Source: Uranotaenia lowii (taxonomy: Eukaryota; Arthropoda; Insecta; Diptera; Culicidae). Taken from it: a DNA stretch of 64,000 nucleotides. The translations under genes were made by a program, and so were the position numbers. A model generated the notes under the pieces. The model saw nothing but the letters and a program-made list of their open reading frames with translations, was not told the origin of the DNA and did not search any database. This document shows, piece after piece, positions 34,522-44,775 of this stretch; position 1 is the stretch's first letter; each line of letters starts with the position of its first letter. The DNA lies in the NCBI RefSeq assembly GCF_029784155.1, contig NC_073692.1:276683913-276747912 (forward strand), written 5' to 3'.

Positions 34522-35752
34522 ACTGCCGTTGGACGCATAATTGTCACATGTGACATTTCGACGTTTTTCACTTTTTGATGCCAATCGTCATAATTTGATA
34601 CGTATTATTGAAATTCTTTGTCGAAACATAAAGTTTATTCTAGAAATTTCAAGAAAAATTCAAAGTCAATTTGTCACACTGGGACAAATGGACGCATAAC
34701 TGTCACACTGAGACGATTGGACGCATATTTGTCACACTCAAGAAATGAACGTGTTTTAACTTCGGAACGTCTAAATAGAATTTCACCAAACTTGGCATAC
34801 GAGTCCTTGATAGTCGGGAAGGGATCGCGGAGATATGAAGAGGGGGAGGGTCACTGTTATCGCGACATCCCAGCATGTGCAAGAAAAACTCTGCAAACTG
34901 CTTCGGGTTCGTTGCTGGCGCTTGCATGTAAAAATACCCGCTTCATTGCATTAGTCAAATTATTACTCTTCCGGCGCCGTTTAACTGTAATTCACAATTA
35001 TCCAGGATGGCCATATGTGGTTGTCGGTGGTTTTAGCAGACCATTTTTTTATGTTTTGCTTTGAGTTTAAGATTTTGGCGCACTTCGCAAAATACCGGAG
35101 ATGTCTGTTTTCAATGTTTACGAATTATTCCGCCAGAGTTACTTCATCCGGAACTTGTCCCAGGACCGTATTCACTTCAAACGGATTGATTGTCCTCTTC
35201 TGGTATCGCTTCTCTCGTGGTTGCGACATTTTCAACACGGCAGCTTACAATTAGTTGAAGAAATGTTGCTTCCTGTTAAGTAAGTGAGCTGCCGCAAATT
35301 GCTCCTCCGACCCGTTTTATTGATCGAACCCGTTAAAGACTTCATGTTTGTCACCAGATAATGTTCGCTTTTAAATAATCCGATTCAGACATGATTTTTT
35401 CAATTTAAGCTTCCATTCACGAATAAAACACAAGAGCCACACACGAAATACCAAACCAAACAACTACAGGGAAAATGTTCGTGGTGTGACAAATATGCGT
35501 CCATTTTTCGACTTTTCATAGAATTTCGCGGCATAAATGTCACACAAGGATTTTCATTGAAAAAACAGTTCATTTTCGAAAAATTTGATCGAGGCTCATA
35601 TGATAGGAGTATACTTTAGAGATCTACGGCATTGGAGTCAACAAAAATTGCGAAACTGTGCGATAACAGCGAAGTGTTTTTGTGAAACTTTGATTGCGTG
35701 TTTCTCGCTTTGCCTTTTTGTAACATGTGACAATTATGCTTCCAACGGCAGT
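34522..35752 (+). mobile_element. Element H: GGACGCATAATTGTCACA word-repeat element
   Basis: Inverted ends are ACTGCCGTTGGACGCATAAT and CCAACGGCAGT. Variants of GGACGCATAATTGTCACA occur at about 34531, 34690 and 34719 and inverted at about 35490, 35532 and 35725. The centre carries an open exon with a splice donor. The target duplication is unclear (possibly AA). Confidence 0.82.
35101..35279 (+). CDS. Candidate first exon carried by element H
   Basis: ATG 35101 opens a clean frame (MSVFNVYELFRQSYFIRNLS and later PLLVSLLSWLRHFQHGS) that ends at a consensus donor, AA|GTAAGTG. The next codon past the donor is a stop. Codons are balanced, unlike the surroundings. No second exon was recognised inside H, suggesting a captured or truncated gene. 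The family is unknown. Confidence 0.5.
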
Positions 35753-36549
35753 AAAGGACACACAGATTTACGTCTATGTGCCGTTTGCTTCGACTGAACT
35801 TTTGAAAACAGATTCACTTTACGTATAACTGAGCTTATTTTAAATTTGAATCGTTTTTTTTTCGTTTGTTGAATCAATTAAAAGAAAAAAATATTTCCAT
35901 ATGTGCCCTTCCGACATGTTAAGTCGCTTGATTTTCGATTTGACAGAACCAGAGAACCAAAAAAAAACTGGCACACTTGATTTGTATTGGAAACGTCAAG
36001 TTGCCAGGGGGTTGAAGTAATCGTTCGAGATCATTTTTACGGTTAATAAAAATCGTTCGTTAATAGTTCAAACCATTAGGCTGAACTAACCATTATCGTA
36101 ACTTTTTATATAAATGCGAAGGCTTTGGTTTTAATCGTTTTATTTGGATAGTTTTACCTAATAGCTATGTTATTATAAATAGTCACAGTTACTAGAAGGG
36201 TTCGATTATCGTTATGATTGTTTGAGGTAGAGTTTTTTCGTATGCGGGCAGTCAAACAGGTATTGTGTTGGTGGAATGATTGAACTGGTGTATTTTAATT
36301 AATTTTGTATTTCAGGACCAGGATGTTCAAAATCTCTGCTTGACACCGAAGTGCAAATATCAGTAATAAAAACCGGCTTCATACTTCAAGCTTGCGCACA
36401 CGATTCTTAGATTCTGCTGAACATTCAAGGCATTTGATGTACTATAACATCTTGCAAAAATGGTAGGTATATCATGATCTAATCGGAGATTTTTCGAGCA
36501 AAATCAAACAGTCCCTTCATCTTTTTATTCCTACAGCTCGAAACACTTT

Positions 36550-36897
36550 TTACGATTCATTCAATGAAACAATGTATGGTATTCTATGTATAATTCGATT
36601 TCGTTCCACAACTTTGAATGTTTCAAGATTTTTTTTGATAGTTCCGTAGAAACTAAAAATCCTTTTAGTATAAAAAAAAATAATTAAAAATCCTATCCAA
36701 TCCCTTACCACGGTACCGATAAGAAAAGATATAATCTTAAGTTCACATAATTTCAGATCGGTCGTTTTTTCGTTCTTCATTGCTTTGTAGCTTTTACTCT
36801 TCCACTTGTTCAGGTTTGTGAAAGAAATAGATGAATCAAAATCACTGAATGAAGTGTTTTGTTCATCTAAAATTGAAATACAGAATACCTGTAACAT
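36550..36897 (-). CDS. Candidate gene fragment, unknown
   Basis: The minus strand is open for 115 codons from a TTG or internal start; the segment 36866-36709 (TNLNKWKSKSYKAMKNEKTT) has coding-like codons. It begins right after CAATTTTAG and ends at GTG|GTAAGG, so it looks like an internal exon. The remaining frame (to 36550, KVVERNRIIHRIPYIVSLNE) is also open. No domain is recognised. Moderate support only. Confidence 0.35.
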   Translation of the reverse strand: MLQVFCISILDEQNTSFSDFDSSISFTNLNKWKSKSYKAMKNEKTTDLKLCELKIISFLIGTVVRDWIGFLIIFFYTKRIFSFYGTIKKNLETFKVVERNRIIHRIPYIVSLNES

Positions 36898-36899
36898 TG

Positions 36900-38345
36900 C
36901 ATGATAAAAAAAACTGTTTCGAGCAATATAACTTTAAAGATTAGGTTACAATGAGGACGTTAAAGAAATGGTTACTTACCTCATTCACTCAGATGTTGAA
37001 GCCTTCTTTTTGATGAAGGTTAAAGATAGTTGCACGGACAAAATACGTAGTTTTTTCGAAGTTAATCGAACTAATTTTTCCTTACTAAAAAACACACAAC
37101 AAAAAGGTTGAATGAAAGGGAATATGACAGGTATAGCCAATCAGGTAAATATACATGTGTTAGTAAAGAATTCAGATAAAACTAATAAATATTTTTAAAT
37201 ATTTAGAGGATTTGGAACTCAGAAATTAGTGGTCAAAGTAATCTGGGAATAAAGTTTCAAAAAATTAATTAACCAATGTTTTTAAGAGTTTTTAATGCCC
37301 CCTCTCTATATAAATATGAATTACATTAAATAGTTGTTGCAATAAGTAGGTCGTAATGCCACACCTCAGTTAACATGTACGCTGCGCACCTGACCTACTT
37401 TTTTTATTCGCCTGCACGTTTCCGATTTCAAACTCTTAATTAGGTACTTTTTGCTCAAATGGTAGTTTAGTGGCAGGTCAGCTCTCAAGTATGAGTTTGA
37501 CGGGACATTTTTAAAATTAAGTTGAACGGGCATACTCGAAATTAAGTTCTACAGCCGTGCTCAACGTTAAGTTTTTTTTCACGGATGACGAAAGAATGTT
37601 GAACCTTTATCAACTGAAAACTTCCACGGCAGAGAGAACTCAACATTAGATTCATAAAATGGAAATATGGTTTGATTTATGTTCGTTACGTGAGTTAGAA
37701 ATCGGGAGCGTATAATGCCATCGAAACTGAACACGATCAAATCGCTGTTTTCGAATTCAGGTTCTTATCGTTATATACTAAGTTTTCAAAAAGTTGCCAT
37801 TGATGAAGAATACAATTTATGACAATATTTAATCATAACTGTTTGAAGTGCTAAGATTTAAACAAATTCGTCCAGCGTTTATAATTTTTTTTTCTTAAAT
37901 TGAAAACATTATACCATGATGGAATTTAATGAATAAGAAGAACGAGTTTTTGTTACTCTTATTTTAGTATAAAGTAATATATATCGCAAATCAATTTCAA
38001 ATGTAAAATTCATTTGAATCCTTTTATAAGTTATGATACATATGTAGTACATAAAACTTTTTATTTTAAACCGATATACACATTCATATTTTTTTTGTTT
38101 TTACGTTCTTTTGAAATAAAATTTGGTTTGCGCAGTGCGAGAGCGAGTGGCGAGTTAACAAGTTTGGTTATTTTTTATTTTTAGTGCAGTAATAATAAAC
38201 AAACGTCGCAAAATTTGTAAAAAGACGACACCAGCCACCGTAACTCCAATCCAGTGTGAACCGCTTTTTCGAGGCCTTATCCGGATGACATCGATACGGA
38301 AGCTGTGTAGGCGGAGGTGTTTTGTTCAAAGCAGAAATACCGAAA
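36900..38345. other. AT-rich spacer with one lone transposon end
   Basis: CACGGACAAAATACGTAG at about 37034 resembles the terminus of element B but no partner is found. TTAAGTTGAACGGGCAT-like words repeat at about 37520-37580. Otherwise no gene is recognised. Confidence 0.4.
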
Positions 38346-38976
38346 ATGATTCCGAAATTCAGCAACCGGAAGGGGATCTCTGTTAGGAAACGGGATCGAT
38401 TCCAATTCCTTCATCAGCTCTCAAAGGTCTGGAGACGCAGCGGTACCAGCGAATTTGCACGTGACGTTTGGTGACACTCTTAAGGGCACCGGTCATGTAG
38501 ATGATATTTTCCCGCACTCGGGTCATGTGAAGCAGATTTTCCCCCGTTTGGATTGTGATTTAAAGAAATTTCCAACAACGCAACCGGCCAATTGGTACCC
38601 AACCGCACGGGGTATGAATCGACCTTTATTTTTCATTAGGGCCAACCAACTCTGGCAAACGGAACAGGACATAGAACGGTTCTTGAGAGTCACATCCGGC
38701 GGGTATTTCGGTCCGCTGATGAAGTTGCTGGCCTTTCAACATTACAGTGCATGGGCGACAGCTTGTCTCCCTCGAAGCGTGTGGTCTACACGGTTGAAAT
38801 GACATCGATCAATACGAAATTGTAAGTTGCAACTAAAAGTTTTTCTCAGAATATTAAAATTTATTTTCTCTTTTCTAGATGAAGTTGCGGTAATCGACGA
38901 GAACCAGTTTTCTGATGTTTCTCTTTCGAAACAAAATACGAATGAAGTTTTTAGCAATTTACAACATTCTTTGTGA
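38346..38976 (+). pseudogene. Spliced gene relic in element G, unknown
   Basis: From ATG 38346 a frame of about 42 codons (RKGISVRKRDRFQFLHQLSK) overlaps a longer open frame from about 38350 to 38800 (DTLKGTGHVDDIFPHSGHVK, with GHV-IFP repeated). After a possible acceptor TTTCATTAG at 38639, a third frame reads SADEVAGLSTLQCMGD and ends at a consensus donor after 38821. The 57-base intron ends TTTTCTAG, and the last exon (38879-38976) encodes VIDENQFSDVSLSKQ then TGA. AATAAA is at 38995. Frames do not join cleanly, implying decay or an unrecognised intron. Confidence 0.5.
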
Positions 38977-39032
38977 TAACTTTTGGTTTTGTGAAATAAA
39001 AAACCAAGAATACATGGATTACGATGTTTTCC

Positions 39033-39449
39033 ATACAAACATCCGTCCAAAAAAGAATGAAATCGTCTGCTGAGCGATAATGAACCTCATTTTCAATCCG
39101 GTACCATTTTTGATCAGGTTCATCGATTTTGACGAAACTTGGCCTGATATTAGGTCAAACATTTTTACATCTTTGGACCAAATTTCAAGATTTTTCAATG
39201 AAAATTATCAAAGATACAGCAAATTTAGTGAAGCCATTCCAAATTTCCCTTTTTTACGGGAAAAGCTGTATCTTTGTTTCTCGTTATTGAAAAGACTTCA
39301 AATTTTGTGGAGTGTTGGTCGGATAGTTGAACTAGATTGTGTGAAACTTTCATGAAAAAATATAAACCGAGAGAGAAATGGCAGCTTGTCAAAGTTGGAA
39401 GTGGGTGCGCAGCTTAATTCGATTTCATTCTTTTTTGAACGCAACTGTA
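39033..39449. mobile_element. TA-flanked Tc1-like MITE, copy 2
   Basis: Same element as 6856-7273, with TA at 39033-39034 and 39448-39449 and clear similarity throughout. It is inserted immediately after the poly(A) signal of the spliced gene in element G. Confidence 0.72.
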
Positions 39450-39722
39450 TGTTTACATTTCAAGAAGAATTACATGAAATAACCATTAACATCGCATGTA
39501 AATATCCGACTTCATTCTACCCATGCTAAAAATGTAAAATCACTATAAACAAAAAAGCGACATGTAAATTTCCTTTGCATTGAAAAAGCATGCATGTGTG
39601 TTTACATTTCAAGTAGAATCAAGCAGAATTACTTGAAATAACCAGAATCATCACATGTAAATACCCGATTCCCTTCTACCCATGCTATTTCATGTAAAAT
39701 CCCGTGGATTTTTTTAAGTGTG
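39450..39722. mobile_element. Element G: right subterminal word array
   Basis: Two tandem-like blocks (39451-39560 and 39598-39712) share TTTACATTTCAAG, AATTAC.TGAAATAACC, ACATGTAAATA and TTCTACCCATGCTA. The end GGATTTTTTTAAGTGTG gives an inward terminus CACACTTAAAAAAATCC. It matches element C in opposite orientation. The left end of G was not located. Confidence 0.65.
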
Positions 39723-40092
39723 GATACCAGCCTATATGACTATCGTTCGGAAACGGTCGGATCGATGTAGGTGGAGAAAATTTTTAACCAGGAAGAAATC
39801 AACTTGAAATAGTCGGACACAATTTAGGCAATTAAATTTCTAATTTATTACTAGCTAGTGAAAAAAGTGAAAATGAATTATTGCTGAACATATTATTTAT
39901 GATATGAAAATGTGTTATGTGTTAATGTGTGTGAATCAGAGTGGAATATAGAAATAAATAATTTTGAACATTGTTATTTTGCGTTTAAAACACAAGAAAT
40001 TTTAGGTATTTTTGATTAATTGTAATTTTACATCATCAATGCCATTTTTAATGCTAGGTTTAAATTTGTGTTGAAAGCGATGGTCCAATAAT

Positions 40093-40340
40093 TTGCATCG
40101 TATTAGACCGAAAATTACACGACGATATTTCTGCTGTGTAGTCAAATCGGTGCATGAGGAACATCATCTGCGCTTGGTGGCCTGGCAACTGGATCTCATA
40201 CATCGCCGGTGTCATCAAAGGGCGCTAGAAATCGAGATTCGGGAACGTAAGTGGATATGGATTGGGCACACGCTGCGAAGAGATGAACACGAGATTTGCA
40301 GAGAGGCGTTTTACTAGAATCCAATCAATCGGCGCCGGAC
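40093..40340 (+). pseudogene. LINE C-terminal fragment
   Basis: The frame encodes the conserved end of a LINE ORF2: CHQRALEIEIRERKWIWIGH, TLRRDEHEICREAFY, then a stop where Trp is usual, then NPIGAGP. The RKW-WIGHTLR motif is typical of the same LINE type as 20541-21080. The reverse transcriptase itself is missing. Confidence 0.85.
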
Positions 40341-42360
40341 CCTTAGGTAGGTAGAAGGTAGGTAGAGTGTGATTAAATAACATGAAACTCTTCAAATATT
40401 GTGAAAGAATACGACAATCTTAACTCATGTCTAATCTCCTGAACCCCGGCATAATTATTGAGTGGAGTTACGGACCCAACTCATCTAACTTTATACTACA
40501 TATTCCTCAGTCACTGGTTGAATGAATGTGTCTTTAAATCATTCTTTACCTTGGATTGAGGATTTCCGGAGATGATTGTGTTTTTTTATATCGATTTATA
40601 CTAAAGAAAATCATCAAATAAATCGTAGCTTTAGAAAATAGAAAAAGAGAAACAAAAATTTTTCTGCAAACAGGCACAGGATAATGGAGAATGCTGATAA
40701 GATGATGGCACAATTCAAAATTATGTGATAGTCAAGCATGAATAGAAAAATTTACTCGGTCAAGTGACATTAACATAGCCGGCACAATCACCACCACTAT
40801 AACATCCAATAGCACATAACTGCCACCTCTATGAAGCGCCATTGGCAACTACATGTAATGTGACTTGCATCAAGTATTTTGATTATCTACCCGGATTTAT
40901 GTTAACTTATACGATTATGGCACTATCAAGGGCTCTATATAGAACCAGGCGTAGTATAGTAAAATATAAAACTGAACGAAAAAAGAGCTAGGAGATAATT
41001 TAGCCATAGTGGGATCATAGTGGTGCTGTTTGAAATTTAGTATCTAGGACGTCCCTCCGGAAGGAAACCATCACAACATGCACAATCAATGGATGCTCAA
41101 ACGATACGATTATGGAATATTCGTTCTAGGGCGTGTCAGTTTTTCAATGTAAATTGCTTTTTTAGCAAGTCGTATGGGCAAACAGCAAAATTGTAATTAT
41201 CAGTGAACCTTAATTGTCAACGAAATCCGTAGAATCCTTTTAATTTTTTTCAAGTTATGCAATGAAAAATTAAACACATGACACACGCTAACCCTACACA
41301 CTGCAAGAGAAGCTTCATTTATGGAATATGGTGTTAAAATTCATATCTTTTTTTCAGTCCTGCCTAGGTTCGTTACATCGTTCGTTACGTCTGCAGCACG
41401 AACAGAAAGTAAAAAAAAAATTGCAGAATAAGAATATGCCAAGGATCTCGTTCAATCGTACGTCCGTCTCGTCTGCTGCCAGCCAAAAGTGACATTGTTA
41501 TGCTACAGCGTTTGTTACTGCACGATATTGCACCTCGCCAAATAAGACATTCCAAATGTGAAATCTTTCTCCAGAATAACTGTCGCGTGCCTTTATGAAA
41601 TGTTGTTTGGAGTTTCGAGAAAAATGTCTGTGCTCTAATATTGGCATTTTTTGGTTTGTGTATCGTTGCGAATAATTTCAAATAAAAGTTATACGCAATT
41701 TAGATGATTTAGTAAGTTTTTTTTCAATTTGTGTTTTTAAATTTCCTTCCAATATAACATTTTATGATTTTTAACAATCAGATGACAATGTCTCGACTAG
41801 ATTCCGGAAGAGACTCAACGCGTTAACAAAGTTAGGTTATCTTGTACATAACCCAACCCTCGTACGGAAATATGGAAAAAAGCCTCCCACAAAAGTGTGT
41901 TGCACTGTATGAATTTCCAACAGCTAGCCGGAAGGTCCCAGTGAGATTGTCAGAAACCGTTGGATTATATGATAACTACCCGTTTATGGCCAAAGTTATG
42001 GCCGTACTCGCATTTGGGTGGCACATCACGTAAAATATTTTTACTAGTAGAACGACATGTATGCTTCGATCTAAGAACGGAACTAGGAATGATGTTGATA
42101 TGGTGATATTTTCAAGAGGAAGAATGACCATGTTGGTTAAAATCCTCTCTAAATAAACAAAATAGAAATAGAAAAAATAGGTGATATTAAAAACAAGAGC
42201 ATGAATTTGAAAACAAAAAAGTCAATATTGACACTTTTGAGAACTCAGAGATAATTTTTCAAAATATTCCGGAAAATATGAAAATTTTAAAATCATAAGA
42301 ATTTTGTAGATAAAATTAAAAAATTAAACCCGAATCTGAAATTATACGAATATACAGAAC
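40341..42360. other. Spacer with one small ORF
   Basis: Mostly featureless. ATG 41872 opens 53 codons to TAA 42031-42033 (+; CVALYEFPTASRKVPVRLSE) with balanced codons. It may be an exon fragment; no family is recognised. GTCCGTCTCGTCTGCTG-type GC-richer sequence at 41440-41590 has no assignable frame. Confidence 0.35.
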
Positions 42361-42361
42361 A

Positions 42362-42755
42362 ACTATGACAATTTGACAATTTTAACAATTTTGACAATTT
42401 TGACAATTTTGACAATTTCGACCATTTTAACAATTTTTTTGGACAATTTTGACAATTTTGACAATTTCGACAAATTTGGACAATTTTGACAATATTGACA
42501 TTTTTGACAACTTTGACAATTTTGACAATTACGACAATTTTGACAATTTTGACAATTTTGACAATTTAGACAATTTTTACAATTTTTACAATTTTGACAA
42601 TTTTGACAGTTTTGACAATTTTGACAATTTTGAAAATTTTGACAATTTTGAGAATTTTGACAATTTTGACAATTTTGACAATTTTGACAATTTCGACAAT
42701 TTCGACAATTTTGAAAATTTTGACAGTGTTGACCGTTTTGACAATTTAGACAATT
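42362..42755. repeat. 9-bp minisatellite (GACAATTTT)n
   Basis: About 40 imperfect copies, with some TACAATTTT, GAAAATTTT and GACAATTTA variants. The Asp-Asn-Phe frame on + and the Leu-Ser-Lys frame on - are repeat artefacts, although both are long. Confidence 0.95.
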
Positions 42756-43358
42756 CTAGCGTAACATTTAAAATGGGCGAAACTGCCAAATGTAAACAAA
42801 TCGAGTTAACGGTCATTCCGGATTTACGCAGTTGCACTTTACCTAATAAACGCGGTTTCATCTTAAAATCGCTTAAAACTTTTAAAAAATTGATAAAATT
42901 AAAATGGGCGAAACTTCATGTTGATGCATTTTCGTTGGAACGTGAAGTTACGCCTATTCAAAATGGGGTTAATTTTTCTGTTCGTGTAGGGCCAATAGGC
43001 GTAACTGAGTTGACCGTGTGTGACAAAACGGCCTAATTAGTTTTTGCGTGTGAGACCAATGGGCGTAACTTCAAAACCAAAACAAAAACGGCCGATCAAT
43101 TGGGCGAAACTTGCAGGCGTAATTGAAATCGAAAACATAAAAAGGCGAAACTCGAAAATCTCGGAAATTTAGTGAAAAAAGTTAAAGATTTTGATAACCA
43201 ACGAACAATAAGTAAATATAATGCACTTTTTTTGATTTTGTTGAACGAAAAGTGGTCGATTTTTTAAATAGGATTTGATTAGATGTTCCGAAATTTCCAA
43301 CGCGATTTTCTCGTTTCGAGCTAACTGCTAGTTTCGCCCTTTTTAAATGTTACGCTAG
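42756..43358. mobile_element. MITE inserted into the minisatellite
   Basis: Inverted ends CTAGCGTAACATTTAAAATG and TTTTTAAATGTTACGCTAG are flanked by AATT (42752-42755 and 43359-43362). GGGCGAAACT or GGCGTAACT words occur at least eight times throughout. The minisatellite phase resumes after the right end (AATTTTGACAG), proving insertion. Confidence 0.88.
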
Positions 43359-43362
43359 AATT

Positions 43363-44558
43363 TTGACAGTTTTGAATGCTTTAACACTTTTTACTCTTTT
43401 ATTTTAGCAACTTTCTATTTTGCAGGATTCTTTGACATTTTTGTCAGTTTGAAAGTCCATTCGTCAGGTTTACCATTTTTCTGATAATTTTAAAGTTAGA
43501 ACGATAATTTTAAAAGTAACTTCTCAAATGATTATCTTGGCTTACGCTATTTTACTGCGGTCGTCATCTGTAAATATGCTCCTTATGCAGCCAATGTCGG
43601 CAGATAAAAAGTGTATTTTGTATGGATAAGAGGCACTGTCACGGTTTGATGATCCTGAATCCAGCAACGAATGGGTTACGCTTTCGTGCAACAGTGGCGA
43701 TAAAGCAGCTCTCCTTCTGGGCTCCTTTTGTGCTAGTCCACAATTTTTTTTTATTCCTTCCAGCCAGCTCAGCCTCACAAAAAGTACCTATTGCTTGAGT
43801 CTTGAGGTCCTGCGGCATGACAATCTGCTGTGTGCAAATCGAGTTCTTCCTTTGGCCAATTCAATTCTACCACGACGACGATGCGATGCTGTACCGTGGC
43901 TTGACTTGGCTAGAGGGCCACGGTTTTTATACACAGCAACGTGGCGTTGATGGTGTCGTCTCCAGAATACTCAATCTATCATAAAAGCCAGCGAAATAGG
44001 ATATTCAAGAATCAATTTTATTTATTATTTCTCCTTTCGCATTCGCCTAATGGTATGGCAACGGAAAATACCAGGTCACAGCCACGGCTTCAGGAGGAAT
44101 AAAGTGTTTTTTTCACAAACTTCTGTCAAAATAAGGTCGTAAAAACGTGGCAGCTCAAATATCCTTCGGAAACGAACCAGCAGCCACAAAAGAGTTATAC
44201 CCCGGTAATAAGATGTAATAATAGAGCTCGTATTTCTTTTATTATTTTCAGCAATAATCGATCAGCATTGGAAGATGAAACGAGTTTGCTGATTAAACCG
44301 TGACGCGTAAAATTCGGTTGACAAAATATGCGTTTTTTTTTTGCGTGCTATCATGAAATTTAAAAAAAAAACAAAATGGGTGAGGAATGAATTAGTCATT
44401 AGTATAAAAAAAACACATAAATTACAAAAGAAACAAGAAGATAAATGTTATGAAAATAGGTGCGTAATGGGGGCATCCAGAAATTACGTAATAGGGGGGA
44501 TGGGGTTGGCTGGAGCGTAACGAATTTAAAAAAGGAAAGGGGGGAGGTATGCCGAGCA
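43363..44558. other. Spacer, GC-richer in part
   Basis: 43540-43980 is GC-richer with opposing short frames (43542-43778 minus, 43802-43984 plus) that I cannot assign. GGGGGCATCCAGAAATTACG at about 44467 resembles the end of an older GGGGGCAT-type repeat into which copia inserted. Confidence 0.4.
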
Positions 44559-44563
44559 TATAG

Positions 44564-44737
44564 TGTTGAGATGGCAACCACTGCCAGGTTTGCCCCCACC
44601 AGACGGCGACTATGGAGAGAGAACAAGTGCCATTTTCTTTTCAATCTAAAAGTTCATTCTATCGAATACACACGTCTTTTGTAATCGTTCCAAAGTAAAA
44701 CCGCGTGTTTTCTCCTGGCCTATCCGAAATCCCAGTA
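44564..44737 (+). repeat. Copia 5' LTR
   Basis: Starts TGTTGAGATGG and ends CCCAGTA. The end is set by the adjacent primer-binding site and by the target duplication after the 3' LTR. Confidence 0.93.
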
Positions 44738-44751
44738 GGTTATGGGCCCAG
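44738..44751 (+). promoter_or_regulatory. Copia primer-binding site
   Basis: GGTTATGGGCCCAG abuts the 5' LTR. Copia elements prime from a half-molecule of initiator Met-tRNA using this sequence. Confidence 0.85.
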
Positions 44752-44775
44752 GACATCCGGTGCCGTGTCGCGAAA

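Larger units (their letters stand above)
32048..36014. mobile_element. Four-kilobase TIR element, host of a transposon nest
   Basis: Inverted ends CAACCCCCTGGCAACTTGAC and GTCAAGTTGCCAGGGGGTTG are flanked by AAGTAATC (32040-32047 and 36015-36022), a perfect 8-bp duplication. Inside are element D, a 516-bp MITE and element H, leaving about 1.4 kb of its own sequence (mainly 32990-33930). Eight-base duplication fits hAT or P-type elements; no transposase is seen. Confidence 0.8.

Noticed and set aside
37034..37580. A complete second element of type B
   Set aside because: Left terminus CACGGACAAAA is present, but no inverted right end was found; CACGGATG at 37580 does not match.
42449..43036. 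195-codon Asp-Asn-Phe-rich frame
   Set aside because: Translation of the 9-bp minisatellite running into a MITE; no independent coding evidence.
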